From JBJXFY01 sp046155815 (GTDB taxonomy: Bacteria > Verrucomicrobiota > Verrucomicrobiia > Limisphaerales > CAIMTB01): a stretch of 9,227 nucleotides of DNA. The stretch is taken from NCBI GenBank assembly GCA_046155815.1, contig JBJXFY010000420.1:1-9227 (forward strand). The letters are read 5' to 3'. This document shows, in pieces, positions 1 to 5,680 of this stretch (positions are counted from its first letter, which is position 1; the number at the start of each line of letters is the position of its first letter). A program made the position numbers and the translations under genes. Below the pieces are notes generated by a model. It did not search any database. It saw nothing but the letters and a program-made list of their open reading frames with translations, and was not told the origin of the DNA.

Positions 1-275
1 CCAGCGGAATGCGCATTTCAATGGCGTACAATGGTTGTCAGGCAGTTAACTGTGGTCCAGTTGGACTCGATCAAGTTCCGGTTTGGTGTGTGGACACAGA
101 CATTTAGGTGTGGCAGGCACGAGCTAAGGGGGCTCCTCTGTATACTTCTTCAGCAATAAATTAATGAACATACAAGCATCGGCGTTGTTCGTGATGGCAG
201 AAAGCAAGGGCGAGCAGCCGCGAAGTCGACACTACGGCGGGTCGCGCGTGGCAATGACCATGGTGCGGAAGCGTT
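1..275. other. AT-richer left end without a recognisable gene
   Basis: Base composition here is close to even, in contrast to the ~70 % GC genes that begin at about 276. Short open frames exist on both strands: plus frame 1 is open from the window edge to a TAA at 157-159, and the minus strand has a ~43-codon stretch. None has a recognisable motif or a start with a ribosome binding site. A perfect 10-bp palindrome (CAGTTAACTG) lies at 43-52 and an interrupted GTCCA/TGGAC repeat at 55-66. The expected upstream neighbour of a ccoO gene, ccoN, is absent. The segment may be intergenic or foreign sequence next to a rearrangement junction; no transposase or clear terminal repeat is visible. Confidence 0.45.
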
Positions 276-440
276 GTGCGGCTCGTGGCCGTAGGCTGGC
301 TGCTGCTGACGGCCGGGACCGGGGTGTTCCTGTTGCCATGGCTCGGCCTCTGGGGTGCCCACGTCCGCGCGCTGGCCGGGGAATGCAAGGCCCTCCAGGA
401 AACCGACGTGCCGGCCAAGCCGCTGGCCGCCCGCCCATGA
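276..440 (+). CDS. small single-pass membrane protein upstream of ccoO (or the 3' remnant of a longer gene)
   Basis: A 54-codon frame runs from GTG 276 to TGA 438-440. Its stop overlaps the next start as ATGA, a typical translational-coupling junction, which is the main reason to believe it is real. The product begins with a strongly hydrophobic stretch (about residues 3-26, containing GWLLLTAGTGVFLLPWLGLW) and then a short polar tail ending KPLAARP, so it should be a one-helix membrane protein. GGAAG at 267-271 is a possible but close ribosome site. The frame is closed by a stop at 255-257, so no longer start exists. It occupies the slot of an accessory cbb3-oxidase subunit, or it could be the last helix of a larger gene such as ccoN whose front was lost. 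I do not recognise a family. Confidence 0.5.
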   Translation: MRLVAVGWLLLTAGTGVFLLPWLGLWGAHVRALAGECKALQETDVPAKPLAARP

Positions 441-1138
441 AGTCCACCCCGCTGATCTTCCTGGGCGTCTTCGTCGCGATGGCCCTTTCGTGGTGGGGCG
501 TCGTGGCCGCGCCGCGGCTCCAATTGGCCGACGCGACAACCGTCGTGCCCAAGGCCACCGGCGCGCCGTACCCACCGAACCGTCCCGGTCTCGCGCAGCA
601 GGGCGCGGAGCTGTTCCGCAGCGAGGGCTGCTACGCCTGCCATTCGCAGATGGTCCGCCCCGAGGGCCATGGTGCGGACATCGCCCGCGGCTGGGGCGCG
701 CGCCGGTCGGTGGCGCAGGATTACCTCCGCGACAACCCGGCCCTGCCCGGCTCCATCCGCGTCGGCCCCGACCTGCACAACCTGGGCGTCCGGCTGCACG
801 CGGGCGACACGAACCTCGAGCCCGCGATGGTCCGCCAGCAGCTCCTGCACCTCTACCATCCGCACACGGTCATGCCGCGTTCCGTAATGCCCGCGTACCC
901 GTACCTCTTTGAGACCCGGCCGGTGCGGGGCGAGGGCAGTCACGACGCGCTCACGTTGCCGACCCCGTTTGCGCCTCCGGCGGGCCATGAGGTTGTGCCC
1001 CGGCCCGAGGCGCACGCATTGGTTGCCTACCTCCTGAGCCTTCGGCATGACGTCTCCCTCCGCGAAGCCCCGGTGATCCCGCCGCCGACAAACGGCATGG
1101 CTGCCGTCACCAATGCCGCCGCCCCGGCGGCCAACTGA
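437..1138 (+). CDS. ccoO: cbb3-type cytochrome c oxidase subunit II-like monohaem cytochrome c (CcoO/FixO family)
   Basis: The 233-aa product is a membrane-anchored c-type cytochrome that passes electrons toward the haem-copper subunit of a cbb3 oxidase. Residues 5-25 form an N-terminal transmembrane anchor (IFLGVFVAMALSWWGVV). The haem site is C65-Y-A-C68-H69 inside GCYACHSQMVRP, which is very characteristic of CcoO. A GPDLHNLGVR stretch (110-119) and PRSVMPAYPYLF (147-158), whose Met151 is the likely axial ligand, also match the family. ATG 437 is chosen because it precedes the anchor and overlaps the preceding stop; the frame is open further upstream, but that part reads as low-complexity shadow. 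The C-terminal tail is rich in Ala/Pro. No ccoN lies beside it, so the oxidase assignment rests on this subunit alone. A role in a related haem-copper enzyme is possible. Confidence 0.85.
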   Translation: MKSTPLIFLGVFVAMALSWWGVVAAPRLQLADATTVVPKATGAPYPPNRPGLAQQGAELFRSEGCYACHSQMVRPEGHGADIARGWGARRSVAQDYLRDNPALPGSIRVGPDLHNLGVRLHAGDTNLEPAMVRQQLLHLYHPHTVMPRSVMPAYPYLFETRPVRGEGSHDALTLPTPFAPPAGHEVVPRPEAHALVAYLLSLRHDVSLREAPVIPPPTNGMAAVTNAAAPAAN

Positions 1139-1140
1139 CG

Positions 1141-1737
1141 ATGCCTGACCAGCCTCCCAGCCCCGTCCGTCGCACGCCCGCCGTCGGCCAGGCCGTTGCC
1201 CCGGCCGCGCTGCTCATGGCCGTCGCCGGCCTTGCCTACCTCGGCATGGCGGAGATCGGCGGCGGCCACGGTGCCTTCGCCCGCAACGTGTACGAGCCGT
1301 ACTACGATCCGGCCTCGATCCCGAAGGAGAGCGGCGAGGTGGACTGGTTCGGCGACGGCAGGATCGTCTACGCGAACAACTGCGCCGCCTGCCACCAGGC
1401 CAATGGCGCGGGCAATCCTGCCAACGGCTGTCCGCCGCTGGCAGGCGCGGACTGGGTGCTGGCTGAAGGGCCGAACCGCCTCGTTCGCCTCGTGCTGCAC
1501 GGCGCGGCCGGGCCGATCACGGTCAACGGGCAGCCGTGGAACGGCGTCATGCCGCCTTGGAAGGACACCCTCACGGATGACCAGATCGCGGCCGTCCTGA
1601 CCTACATCCGCGCCGAGTGGGGCAACACCGCCGCCCCGGTCACCCCGGAGCAGGTCGCCCCCATCCGCGAAATGGAGTCCGCCCGCGGTGCCCCGTGGAC
1701 GGCGGCCGAGTTGCTGAAGATTCCCGAGCAGGACTAG
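1141..1737 (+). CDS. membrane-anchored monohaem cytochrome c, probable oxidase-associated subunit
   Basis: The 198-aa protein has one N-terminal transmembrane helix (about residues 18-37, Ala/Leu-rich) and a periplasmic class I cytochrome c domain. The haem motif is C81-A-A-C84-H85 (NNCAACHQANGAG), and Met137 in NGVMPPWKDTLTDDQIAAVLTYIR is the probable sixth ligand; this ending is typical of the cytochrome c CBB3/Cytochrom_C domain. It starts 2 nt after the ccoO stop, so the two are very likely translated from one message. By position it could replace CcoP, but canonical CcoP has two haems and this has one. The tail after residue 160 is Pro/Glu-rich without a motif. No terminator-like structure is visible before the next gene. 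Confidence 0.85.
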   Translation: MPDQPPSPVRRTPAVGQAVAPAALLMAVAGLAYLGMAEIGGGHGAFARNVYEPYYDPASIPKESGEVDWFGDGRIVYANNCAACHQANGAGNPANGCPPLAGADWVLAEGPNRLVRLVLHGAAGPITVNGQPWNGVMPPWKDTLTDDQIAAVLTYIRAEWGNTAAPVTPEQVAPIREMESARGAPWTAAELLKIPEQD

Positions 1738-1876
1738 GCGGTTCCTCGCCGCCGCCGCTTCGCTTGGCGTGGCCGCCTCGTCCGACTCCGCTAAGAACAG
1801 GAGAATTCGTGCTTGAAAGCGTGGAGGAGACCATCCAGCTTGACTGGGTTGTGGGTAGTTGAACGCCGTGTCCTCC
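1738..1876 (+). other. intergenic gap between cytochrome cluster and PEP-CTERM gene
   Basis: This 139-bp gap has no convincing terminator for the cytochrome cluster. GGAGGAGA at 1823-1830 looks like a Shine-Dalgarno sequence, but no start codon in the frame of the next gene is suitably placed. TTGAAA (1813-1818) and TTGACT (1840-1845) resemble -35 boxes, yet neither has a fitting -10 box, so I do not call a promoter. Confidence 0.35.
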
Positions 1877-2506
1877 ATGAAAGCCATGTTCCGTCCGTCG
1901 TCCTTCGGTTTTAAAGAAGGTTTCGCGCCCATAGTGGCAGTCGTCGGTCTGCTCGGGCTGTCCGCACCGTCGGCGAACGCCGATTACCTCATCATTGTGG
2001 ATCCGAACAATCCACTTGATGTGAGGTTCACATCGACGGGTGGGAAGCCATCGGTGAGCGATGCCACCACCCAGACAGACGACGGGATCACGCTCCTGAA
2101 TTTCTTCACTGCACCGCTGGCAGGTGCCGCTACGCCCGTGGGTGATCTGCGCACGCGGGGCCTGACGTTTGGCTACGATCGCGTCGGCGTGGACAACGCT
2201 TCAGGAAGCTTTGTGGATCTTAATTTCTTCGTTGACTTCGGAAACGAACCCCAAGTTTTTGACCCGACCAAGCCTGCTTTCGAAGGCGGTTCCAACCTGT
2301 TTCTTCCTTCGTTCGCGAATTTTCTGCCTGGCGAGGGCGTGTTTGGCGACATCATCGTCGGCTGGTCCAGCAGCAACGCTGGGGCGGTCATCGGCCAATG
2401 GTTGGTGATTCCTGAAGCCTCCACCTACGTTTCTGGCGTGATGGGTTTGGCACTGGTTGGATGGATGGTCTGGCAACGCCGCGCGACATCCGTTCCGCGG
2501 GCCTGA
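1877..2506 (+). CDS. PEP-CTERM sorting domain protein (secreted, exosortase substrate)
   Basis: The product is about 209 aa from ATG 1877. TTG 1859 and GTG 1868 are in-frame alternatives directly after a TAG at 1856, and no start has a good ribosome site. Residues 1-35 form a signal peptide with a hydrophobic core (FAPIVAVVGLLGLSAPSANA) and a likely cut after ANA. The middle, about residues 36-175, is acidic and beta-rich with no recognised catalytic motif. The last 33 residues are the sorting signal: IPEAST, a hydrophobic helix (VSGVMGLALVGWMVW) and a basic tail beginning QRR. Such proteins are cut at the PEP motif by an exosortase and delivered to the surface or exopolysaccharide matrix. 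The motif here is PEAST, not the usual PEPST. The gene has lower GC than its neighbours and ends just before a strong terminator. Confidence 0.8.
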   Translation: MKAMFRPSSFGFKEGFAPIVAVVGLLGLSAPSANADYLIIVDPNNPLDVRFTSTGGKPSVSDATTQTDDGITLLNFFTAPLAGAATPVGDLRTRGLTFGYDRVGVDNASGSFVDLNFFVDFGNEPQVFDPTKPAFEGGSNLFLPSFANFLPGEGVFGDIIVGWSSSNAGAVIGQWLVIPEASTYVSGVMGLALVGWMVWQRRATSVPRA

Positions 2507-2527
2507 GCCTGGGTTTTCTTTCGTCCT

Positions 2528-2561
2528 AGCCCGGCACCGCGCATGCGGTGCCGGGCTTTTT
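2528..2561 (+). terminator. strong rho-independent terminator after the PEP-CTERM gene
   Basis: A perfect 13-bp stem (AGCCCGGCACCGC, 2528-2540, with its complement at 2545-2557) closes on a GCAT tetraloop and runs directly into a T tract at 2557-2561. The polarity fits the plus-strand gene ending at 2506. The opposite strand lacks a T tract after the stem, so it would stop recF transcription, which ends at 2573 from the other side, less efficiently. Confidence 0.9.
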
Positions 2562-2572
2562 CGTTCCGTTCG

Positions 2573-3649
2573 CTACCCCCGTTCCAGCGTCCCCGCCCGG
2601 ACTCGCCAGCGGTGCAGATCCAGCCCGAGGCCGACCGGCCAGTTCTCCTCCGTGCAGGTCATGAAGACTTGGCCGCGCCGCTGGTGGACCTGCCCGAGCA
2701 GAGGCAGCAGCCCCGCGCGACGGTGCGCGTCCAGCTCGCCCATCACGTCGTCGAGCAGCAGGATCGGGGGCGTGCCGGTGACGCCCGCAAGGTATTCGGC
2801 CTGCGCCACCTTGAGCGCCAGCGCCACGGTGCGCTTCTGCCCCTCGCTGCCGAACTGCGCGGCCGGCCGTTCGTTCACCAGCAGCGCCACGTCGTCGCGG
2901 TGCGGCCCCGTGACCGTGACGCGCAGCGTCCGCTCGCGGCCGCGCGACTCCTCCAGCTCCACGGCGAAGTCGCCGCGCACCCCGGGCCGGTAATCGAGCC
3001 TCAGTTCGTCCGCGTCGCGGGAAATGCGGCGGTGCGCGAGCCGCGCGAGGGGCGAGAGCCGCGGCAGCAGCGCGTGGCGGTGGACGAGGACTTTTTCCCC
3101 CACCTCGACCAGTTCGCGGGAGAAGCCGCGCAGCACGGCCTCGTCGGGCGCGGGCCGCTTCAGCAGCGCGTTGCGGCTGCGCAGCGCGCGGGCGTAGCGC
3201 TGGAGCAGCGCCAGGTAGCCGGGCTGGGTCTGCGCGAGGATCAGGTCGAGGAAGCGCCGCCGCGACCGCCCCGTGCCCTTCACGAGCTGCAAGTCCTCCG
3301 TGCAGAAGACCACCGCGCGCAGCAGGCCGTAGAACTCGGCCAGCTTCCGCACCGGACGGCCGTCCACCGCGAGGCGCCGCTCGGAGGGCGACCAATACAT
3401 CTTCAGGGCATGTGTTGCCGTGGCCACGAGGTCCGCGCCGGCGAACCAGCCTTTTGCCCCGTGGCGCACCAGTTGCTGCGCGCCCACGCCGCGGAAGGAG
3501 CGCAACGTGGCCAGCAGGTAGACCGCTTCGAGCACGTTCGTCTTGCCCTCAGCGTTGTCACCCACCAGCAGGTGGAAACCCGGCTCCAGCGGGACGTCGA
3601 GGCGCGCGTAGTTCCGGAAATCCCGCAGGCGGAGGTGCGTGAGATGCAC
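2573..3649 (-). CDS. recF: DNA replication and repair protein RecF
   Basis: The product is 358 aa, the usual RecF length. RecF is an SMC/ABC-type ATPase that works with RecO and RecR to load RecA at gapped DNA. Visible motifs are the N-terminal MHLTHLRLRDFRNY, matching the family start; Walker A GDNAEGKT (30-37); GPHRDD (248-253); the ABC signature FGSEGQKRT (266-274); Walker B PPILLLDD (294-301); and the D-loop GELD (304-307). The GTG at 3647-3649 is chosen because it places Met immediately before the conserved HLTHLRLRDFRN. A TTG at 3661 would add four residues unlike the family. Unusually, dnaA, dnaN and gyrB are not adjacent, and recF is bracketed by two PEP-CTERM genes. Its first ~24 codons plus upstream DNA are duplicated at 5364-5480. 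Confidence 0.95.
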   Translation of the reverse strand: MHLTHLRLRDFRNYARLDVPLEPGFHLLVGDNAEGKTNVLEAVYLLATLRSFRGVGAQQLVRHGAKGWFAGADLVATATHALKMYWSPSERRLAVDGRPVRKLAEFYGLLRAVVFCTEDLQLVKGTGRSRRRFLDLILAQTQPGYLALLQRYARALRSRNALLKRPAPDEAVLRGFSRELVEVGEKVLVHRHALLPRLSPLARLAHRRISRDADELRLDYRPGVRGDFAVELEESRGRERTLRVTVTGPHRDDVALLVNERPAAQFGSEGQKRTVALALKVAQAEYLAGVTGTPPILLLDDVMGELDAHRRAGLLPLLGQVHQRRGQVFMTCTEENWPVGLGLDLHRWRVRAGTLERG

Positions 3650-3695
3650 GCACCCAACCAACCAGAACCGGCTGGCCGCTTACAGGAGGAAACGC
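3579..3695 (-). repeat. 117-bp direct repeat, copy A (recF 5' end and leader)
   Basis: This is the genuine recF end of a repeat whose second copy is at 5364-5480. The two align without gaps over 117 bp with about 11 mismatches by hand count, so they are about 91 % identical. Copy A spans the first 24 recF codons and about 46 bp upstream, including the GTG start. On the plus strand both copies keep ACAGGAGGAAACGC, which looks like a ribosome site but has no start behind it. Confidence 0.9.
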
Positions 3696-3767
3696 GCCCA
3701 ACCCCGCACCGCGGGCGCGCCGGCAAGTCCGCCCGTCCAACTCACCTCATCCGAGGTGAACAGCAAG

Positions 3768-3801
3768 AAGCCAAGGCAGCCTGCGCCTGCCTTGGCTTTT
3801 T
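3768..3801. terminator. hairpin terminator between the 479-aa PEP-CTERM gene and recF
   Basis: A 12-bp perfect stem (AAGCCAAGGCAG 3768-3779 with its complement at 3787-3798) has a 7-nt loop and is followed on the plus strand by a T tract (3797-3801). It lies 27 bp behind the stop of the minus-strand PEP-CTERM gene, where it would be expected to end that transcript, although the better T tract is on the plus strand. A second small hairpin, TCACCTC/GAGGTGA with a 4-nt loop, lies beside it at 3742-3759. Confidence 0.7.
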
Positions 3802-3824
3802 GACGATCACGCTGTTGGAACACT

Positions 3825-5264
3825 CTACCGGCGCCGCCCAGAGCGCCGACCGAGCAGCCAGACGCCCGCGCCCAGCAGCGCGAGCGAGGCAGCGCCCGGC
3901 TCGGGCACGAGGGTAAACAGCACCACGTCGTTGCCGTCGCCGCCGTTGTAGAGGATGTCGAAGGGATAGGTGAACCCGCCGAAGTCGGCGGAGATTGTCG
4001 CACCTTGGGCAAAGGTCCCGGTGACCGGCCCGGCCGACTGCTTGTCCACGATCACGTACTCGACCAAAGCGGTGGGCTGGGCCAGCAGGGTGAGGCTCAG
4101 ATCGGCCCCGCCGAGGGAAACTCCACCTTCGGTCACGACCAAGGTGTCCACCTCCGTCGGCCCGGTGCCCAACTGGACCTCGAAAAGCCCGCCCGGCTGG
4201 AGGGCCAGGGAGGTCAGGGTCAGTGTGCCGAGGGCGTTGCCCGGCATGCCCGGGGCGACGGTTCCGGAGGCGCTGAGCGCGCCCATCCGGCCATCGCCGG
4301 TGACGGTCGCGCCCGGGCTGACGGTGACGTTGAGGTTGGTGCCTGAGCTGTAGTTTTGGCCGAATCGCAGGGTGCCTCCGAGGACGTTCACCCCGATCGG
4401 CCCGGCGCCGGGATCCCCGGAGGGCGGCGAGGAGGCGGGGCTGAAGGCCAGCGTTCCGGGACCGACCTTGTTGAAGGCTCCCGAGCCGGATACCGGCGCG
4501 GCCACATCAATGGTGGTGATGCTGTTCTCCACGTTGATGCTGCCCCCGGCACCGGCGATCTCCCAGCTCCCGGGGAGTACGATGCCGCCGCTGGCAGCGA
4601 AGCTCACGGTGCCGCCGGAAAGCCGCAGGCGCCCGCTGGTGAGGTTGGTCGCAGAGCTGCCGAGCGGTCCGCCGAAACGGACCTCGCCCTGTTCCACCTG
4701 CCACAGCGATCCCTCAAGGTTTGCGAGAGTCAGCCGGGTATTGGTGAGGTCCAGCGTCCCCTCACCCGTTTTTCGGAGCCTAGCGTCGTTGCCGATGACC
4801 TGGCGGCTGAAGGACAGTCCGGTCCCGGCCGCCACATTGATCTCCAGTTTGTCCGCAATTTCCAGGACGGCGACGTCATGGCTGCCGCCGCCGGCCGCCG
4901 CCAAGAGCGCCTCGCTGTCCACCGGCACGCGGTCGAAAACGAGCCGGTTCGCCGGCGAACCGAGGATTCGTATGTTGTGGCTCGAGTTGAGCGTCAGGTC
5001 GCCCACGATGGTGGGGCTGCCCAACGTGATGTCGGCCAAGCCGAGGAGCGAAGGGCCGATCAGGACGCTGGCACCTGCAGCATTGGGGAAGACCCCATCG
5101 GTCCAATTGGTCACGGTGTTCCAGACACCTCCGCCGATCGGAATCCACTGGTTCTGCGCCTGGGCGGCGGCGGCGAATCCTGCGAGACCCACGAAGATGT
5201 GACGGCTGACCCGGCGTTTTTTGAACTTGCGCGACATGGATGTTCTTTCGGTGTTGTTGCTCAT
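3825..5264 (-). CDS. PEP-CTERM protein with autotransporter-associated beta-strand repeats
   Basis: The product is 479 aa. A basic n-region (SRKFKKRRVSRH) and a hydrophobic core lead to a likely signal cleavage after AAAAQA (about residue 36). The body is Gly/Thr/Ser-rich beta-helix-like sequence with at least two autotransporter-associated beta-strand repeat units: LRKTGEGTLDL (163-173) and FNKVGPGTLAF (264-274). The C-terminus is a canonical exosortase signal: VPEPGAAS at 453, the helix LALLGAGVWLLG, then GRRSGRRR. It is therefore probably exported and sorted to the cell surface or matrix; no enzymatic motif is seen. The start at 5264 has GGAAG six bases upstream; ATG 5237 would give a shorter n-region and is possible. 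It sits between the two copies of the recF 5' repeat, with its own terminator downstream. Confidence 0.85.
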   Translation of the reverse strand: MSNNTERTSMSRKFKKRRVSRHIFVGLAGFAAAAQAQNQWIPIGGGVWNTVTNWTDGVFPNAAGASVLIGPSLLGLADITLGSPTIVGDLTLNSSHNIRILGSPANRLVFDRVPVDSEALLAAAGGGSHDVAVLEIADKLEINVAAGTGLSFSRQVIGNDARLRKTGEGTLDLTNTRLTLANLEGSLWQVEQGEVRFGGPLGSSATNLTSGRLRLSGGTVSFAASGGIVLPGSWEIAGAGGSINVENSITTIDVAAPVSGSGAFNKVGPGTLAFSPASSPPSGDPGAGPIGVNVLGGTLRFGQNYSSGTNLNVTVSPGATVTGDGRMGALSASGTVAPGMPGNALGTLTLTSLALQPGGLFEVQLGTGPTEVDTLVVTEGGVSLGGADLSLTLLAQPTALVEYVIVDKQSAGPVTGTFAQGATISADFGGFTYPFDILYNGGDGNDVVLFTLVPEPGAASLALLGAGVWLLGRRSGRRR

Positions 5265-5300
5265 CGAACGCTTCCAAAGGGGGATCCTTATCTGATCGTC

Positions 5301-5341
5301 CTAGAAACCATATTGCGCCAGAAACGGGTTCCTAGCGTCAA
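5301..5341 (-). promoter_or_regulatory. possible promoter/operator of the 479-aa PEP-CTERM gene
   Basis: The minus strand has TTGACG (plus 5336-5341) as a -35 candidate, but the best -10 candidates (GCAATA or CAATAT) are 19-20 bp away, which is loose. An inverted repeat, CTAGAAACC (5301-5309) and GGTTCCTAG (5327-5335), pairs at 8 of 9 positions and overlaps this region, as an operator would. Both elements are weak calls made by eye. Confidence 0.3.
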
Positions 5342-5347
5342 ATGGAA

Positions 5348-5434
5348 TCAGCACTTATCACAGCCCGGCTCCAGCGCGGCGTCGAGGCGCGCGCAGTTCC
5401 GGAAATCCCGCAGGCGGAGGTGCGTAAGATGCAC
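5348..5434 (-). pseudogene. recF: truncated recF 5' copy
   Basis: Reading from the equivalent GTG start (5432-5434), this copy encodes MHLTHLRLRDFRNCARLDAA and then LEPGCDKC before a TGA at 5348-5350. That is 28 codons, matching RecF for 24. It stops before the Walker A motif and cannot be a RecF. Against the intact gene the shared codons show one silent and three replacement changes (Y to C, V to A, P to A), which fits absence of selection. It lies between the GH13 gene terminator and the PEP-CTERM gene. Confidence 0.85.
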
Positions 5435-5480
5435 GCGCCCAAGCAACCAGAACCGGCCCGGTGCTCACAGGAGGAAACGC
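5364..5480 (-). repeat. 117-bp direct repeat, copy B
   Basis: This is the second copy of the recF 5'/leader segment, in the same orientation as copy A at 3579-3695 and about 1.8 kb away. Homology stops abruptly at CCCGGCTCCAGC on one side. On the other it ends near a GC-rich inverted repeat that may also be shared. Divergence of about 9 % suggests the event is not recent. Confidence 0.9.
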
Positions 5481-5493
5481 CGCGACCGAGACG

Positions 5494-5520
5494 AAAAGGC
5501 GCCCGCACTCGCGGGCGCCT
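5494..5520 (-). terminator. rho-independent terminator downstream of the GH13 gene
   Basis: A perfect 10-bp GC-rich stem (AGGCGCCCGC 5497-5506 with GCGGGCGCCT 5511-5520) has a 4-nt loop, and on the minus strand it is followed by TTTTC. Orientation and position, about 160 bp after the GH13 stop, fit termination of that transcript. The 160 bp between them (5521-5680) shows no gene. Confidence 0.85.
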
Positions 5521-5680
5521 CACCCATGCAACCCGACTGCCGAATCGCGGCAATCGGAACCCCACCCAACGGCCGGCTCACGCCGGGCGCGGGCTTTCAC
5601 CCGGTGCGGTCCGAACGTCATCGTTGACGCGAAAGCCTGGATGTCAAAATGGCCGGCGGGGCAGGGTTCCGCCGCCGCGT

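Noticed and set aside
164..436. N-terminal extension of the CcoO frame upstream of ATG 437
   Set aside because: The extra 91 codons are Arg/Gly-rich, precede a clear transmembrane start, and overlap the 276-440 membrane ORF that couples to ATG 437.
161..1048. 295-codon minus-strand frame opposite ccoO
   Set aside because: Shadow of the cytochrome gene, whose haem motif is clear on the plus strand; the translation has no recognisable domain.
2543..3916. 457-codon plus-strand frame opposite recF
   Set aside because: Low-complexity Arg/Gln/Ala-rich product without motifs. recF on the other strand is unmistakable, and this frame crosses two terminators and the recF leader.
5467..5480. ACAGGAGGAAACGC on the plus strand in both repeat copies, resembling a ribosome binding site
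   Set aside because: No start codon follows at a workable distance in either copy. It is more likely just part of the recF leader read backwards.
3579..5480. Composite transposon or CRISPR interpretation of the two direct repeats
   Set aside because: Only two copies about 1.8 kb apart, no transposase, no terminal inverted repeats and no spacer pattern; one arm is the functional recF start.
5521..5680. Possible gene or RNA between the GH13 stop and its terminator
   Set aside because: Only short frames and scattered GC-rich self-complementarity are visible; no motif supports a gene or structured RNA.
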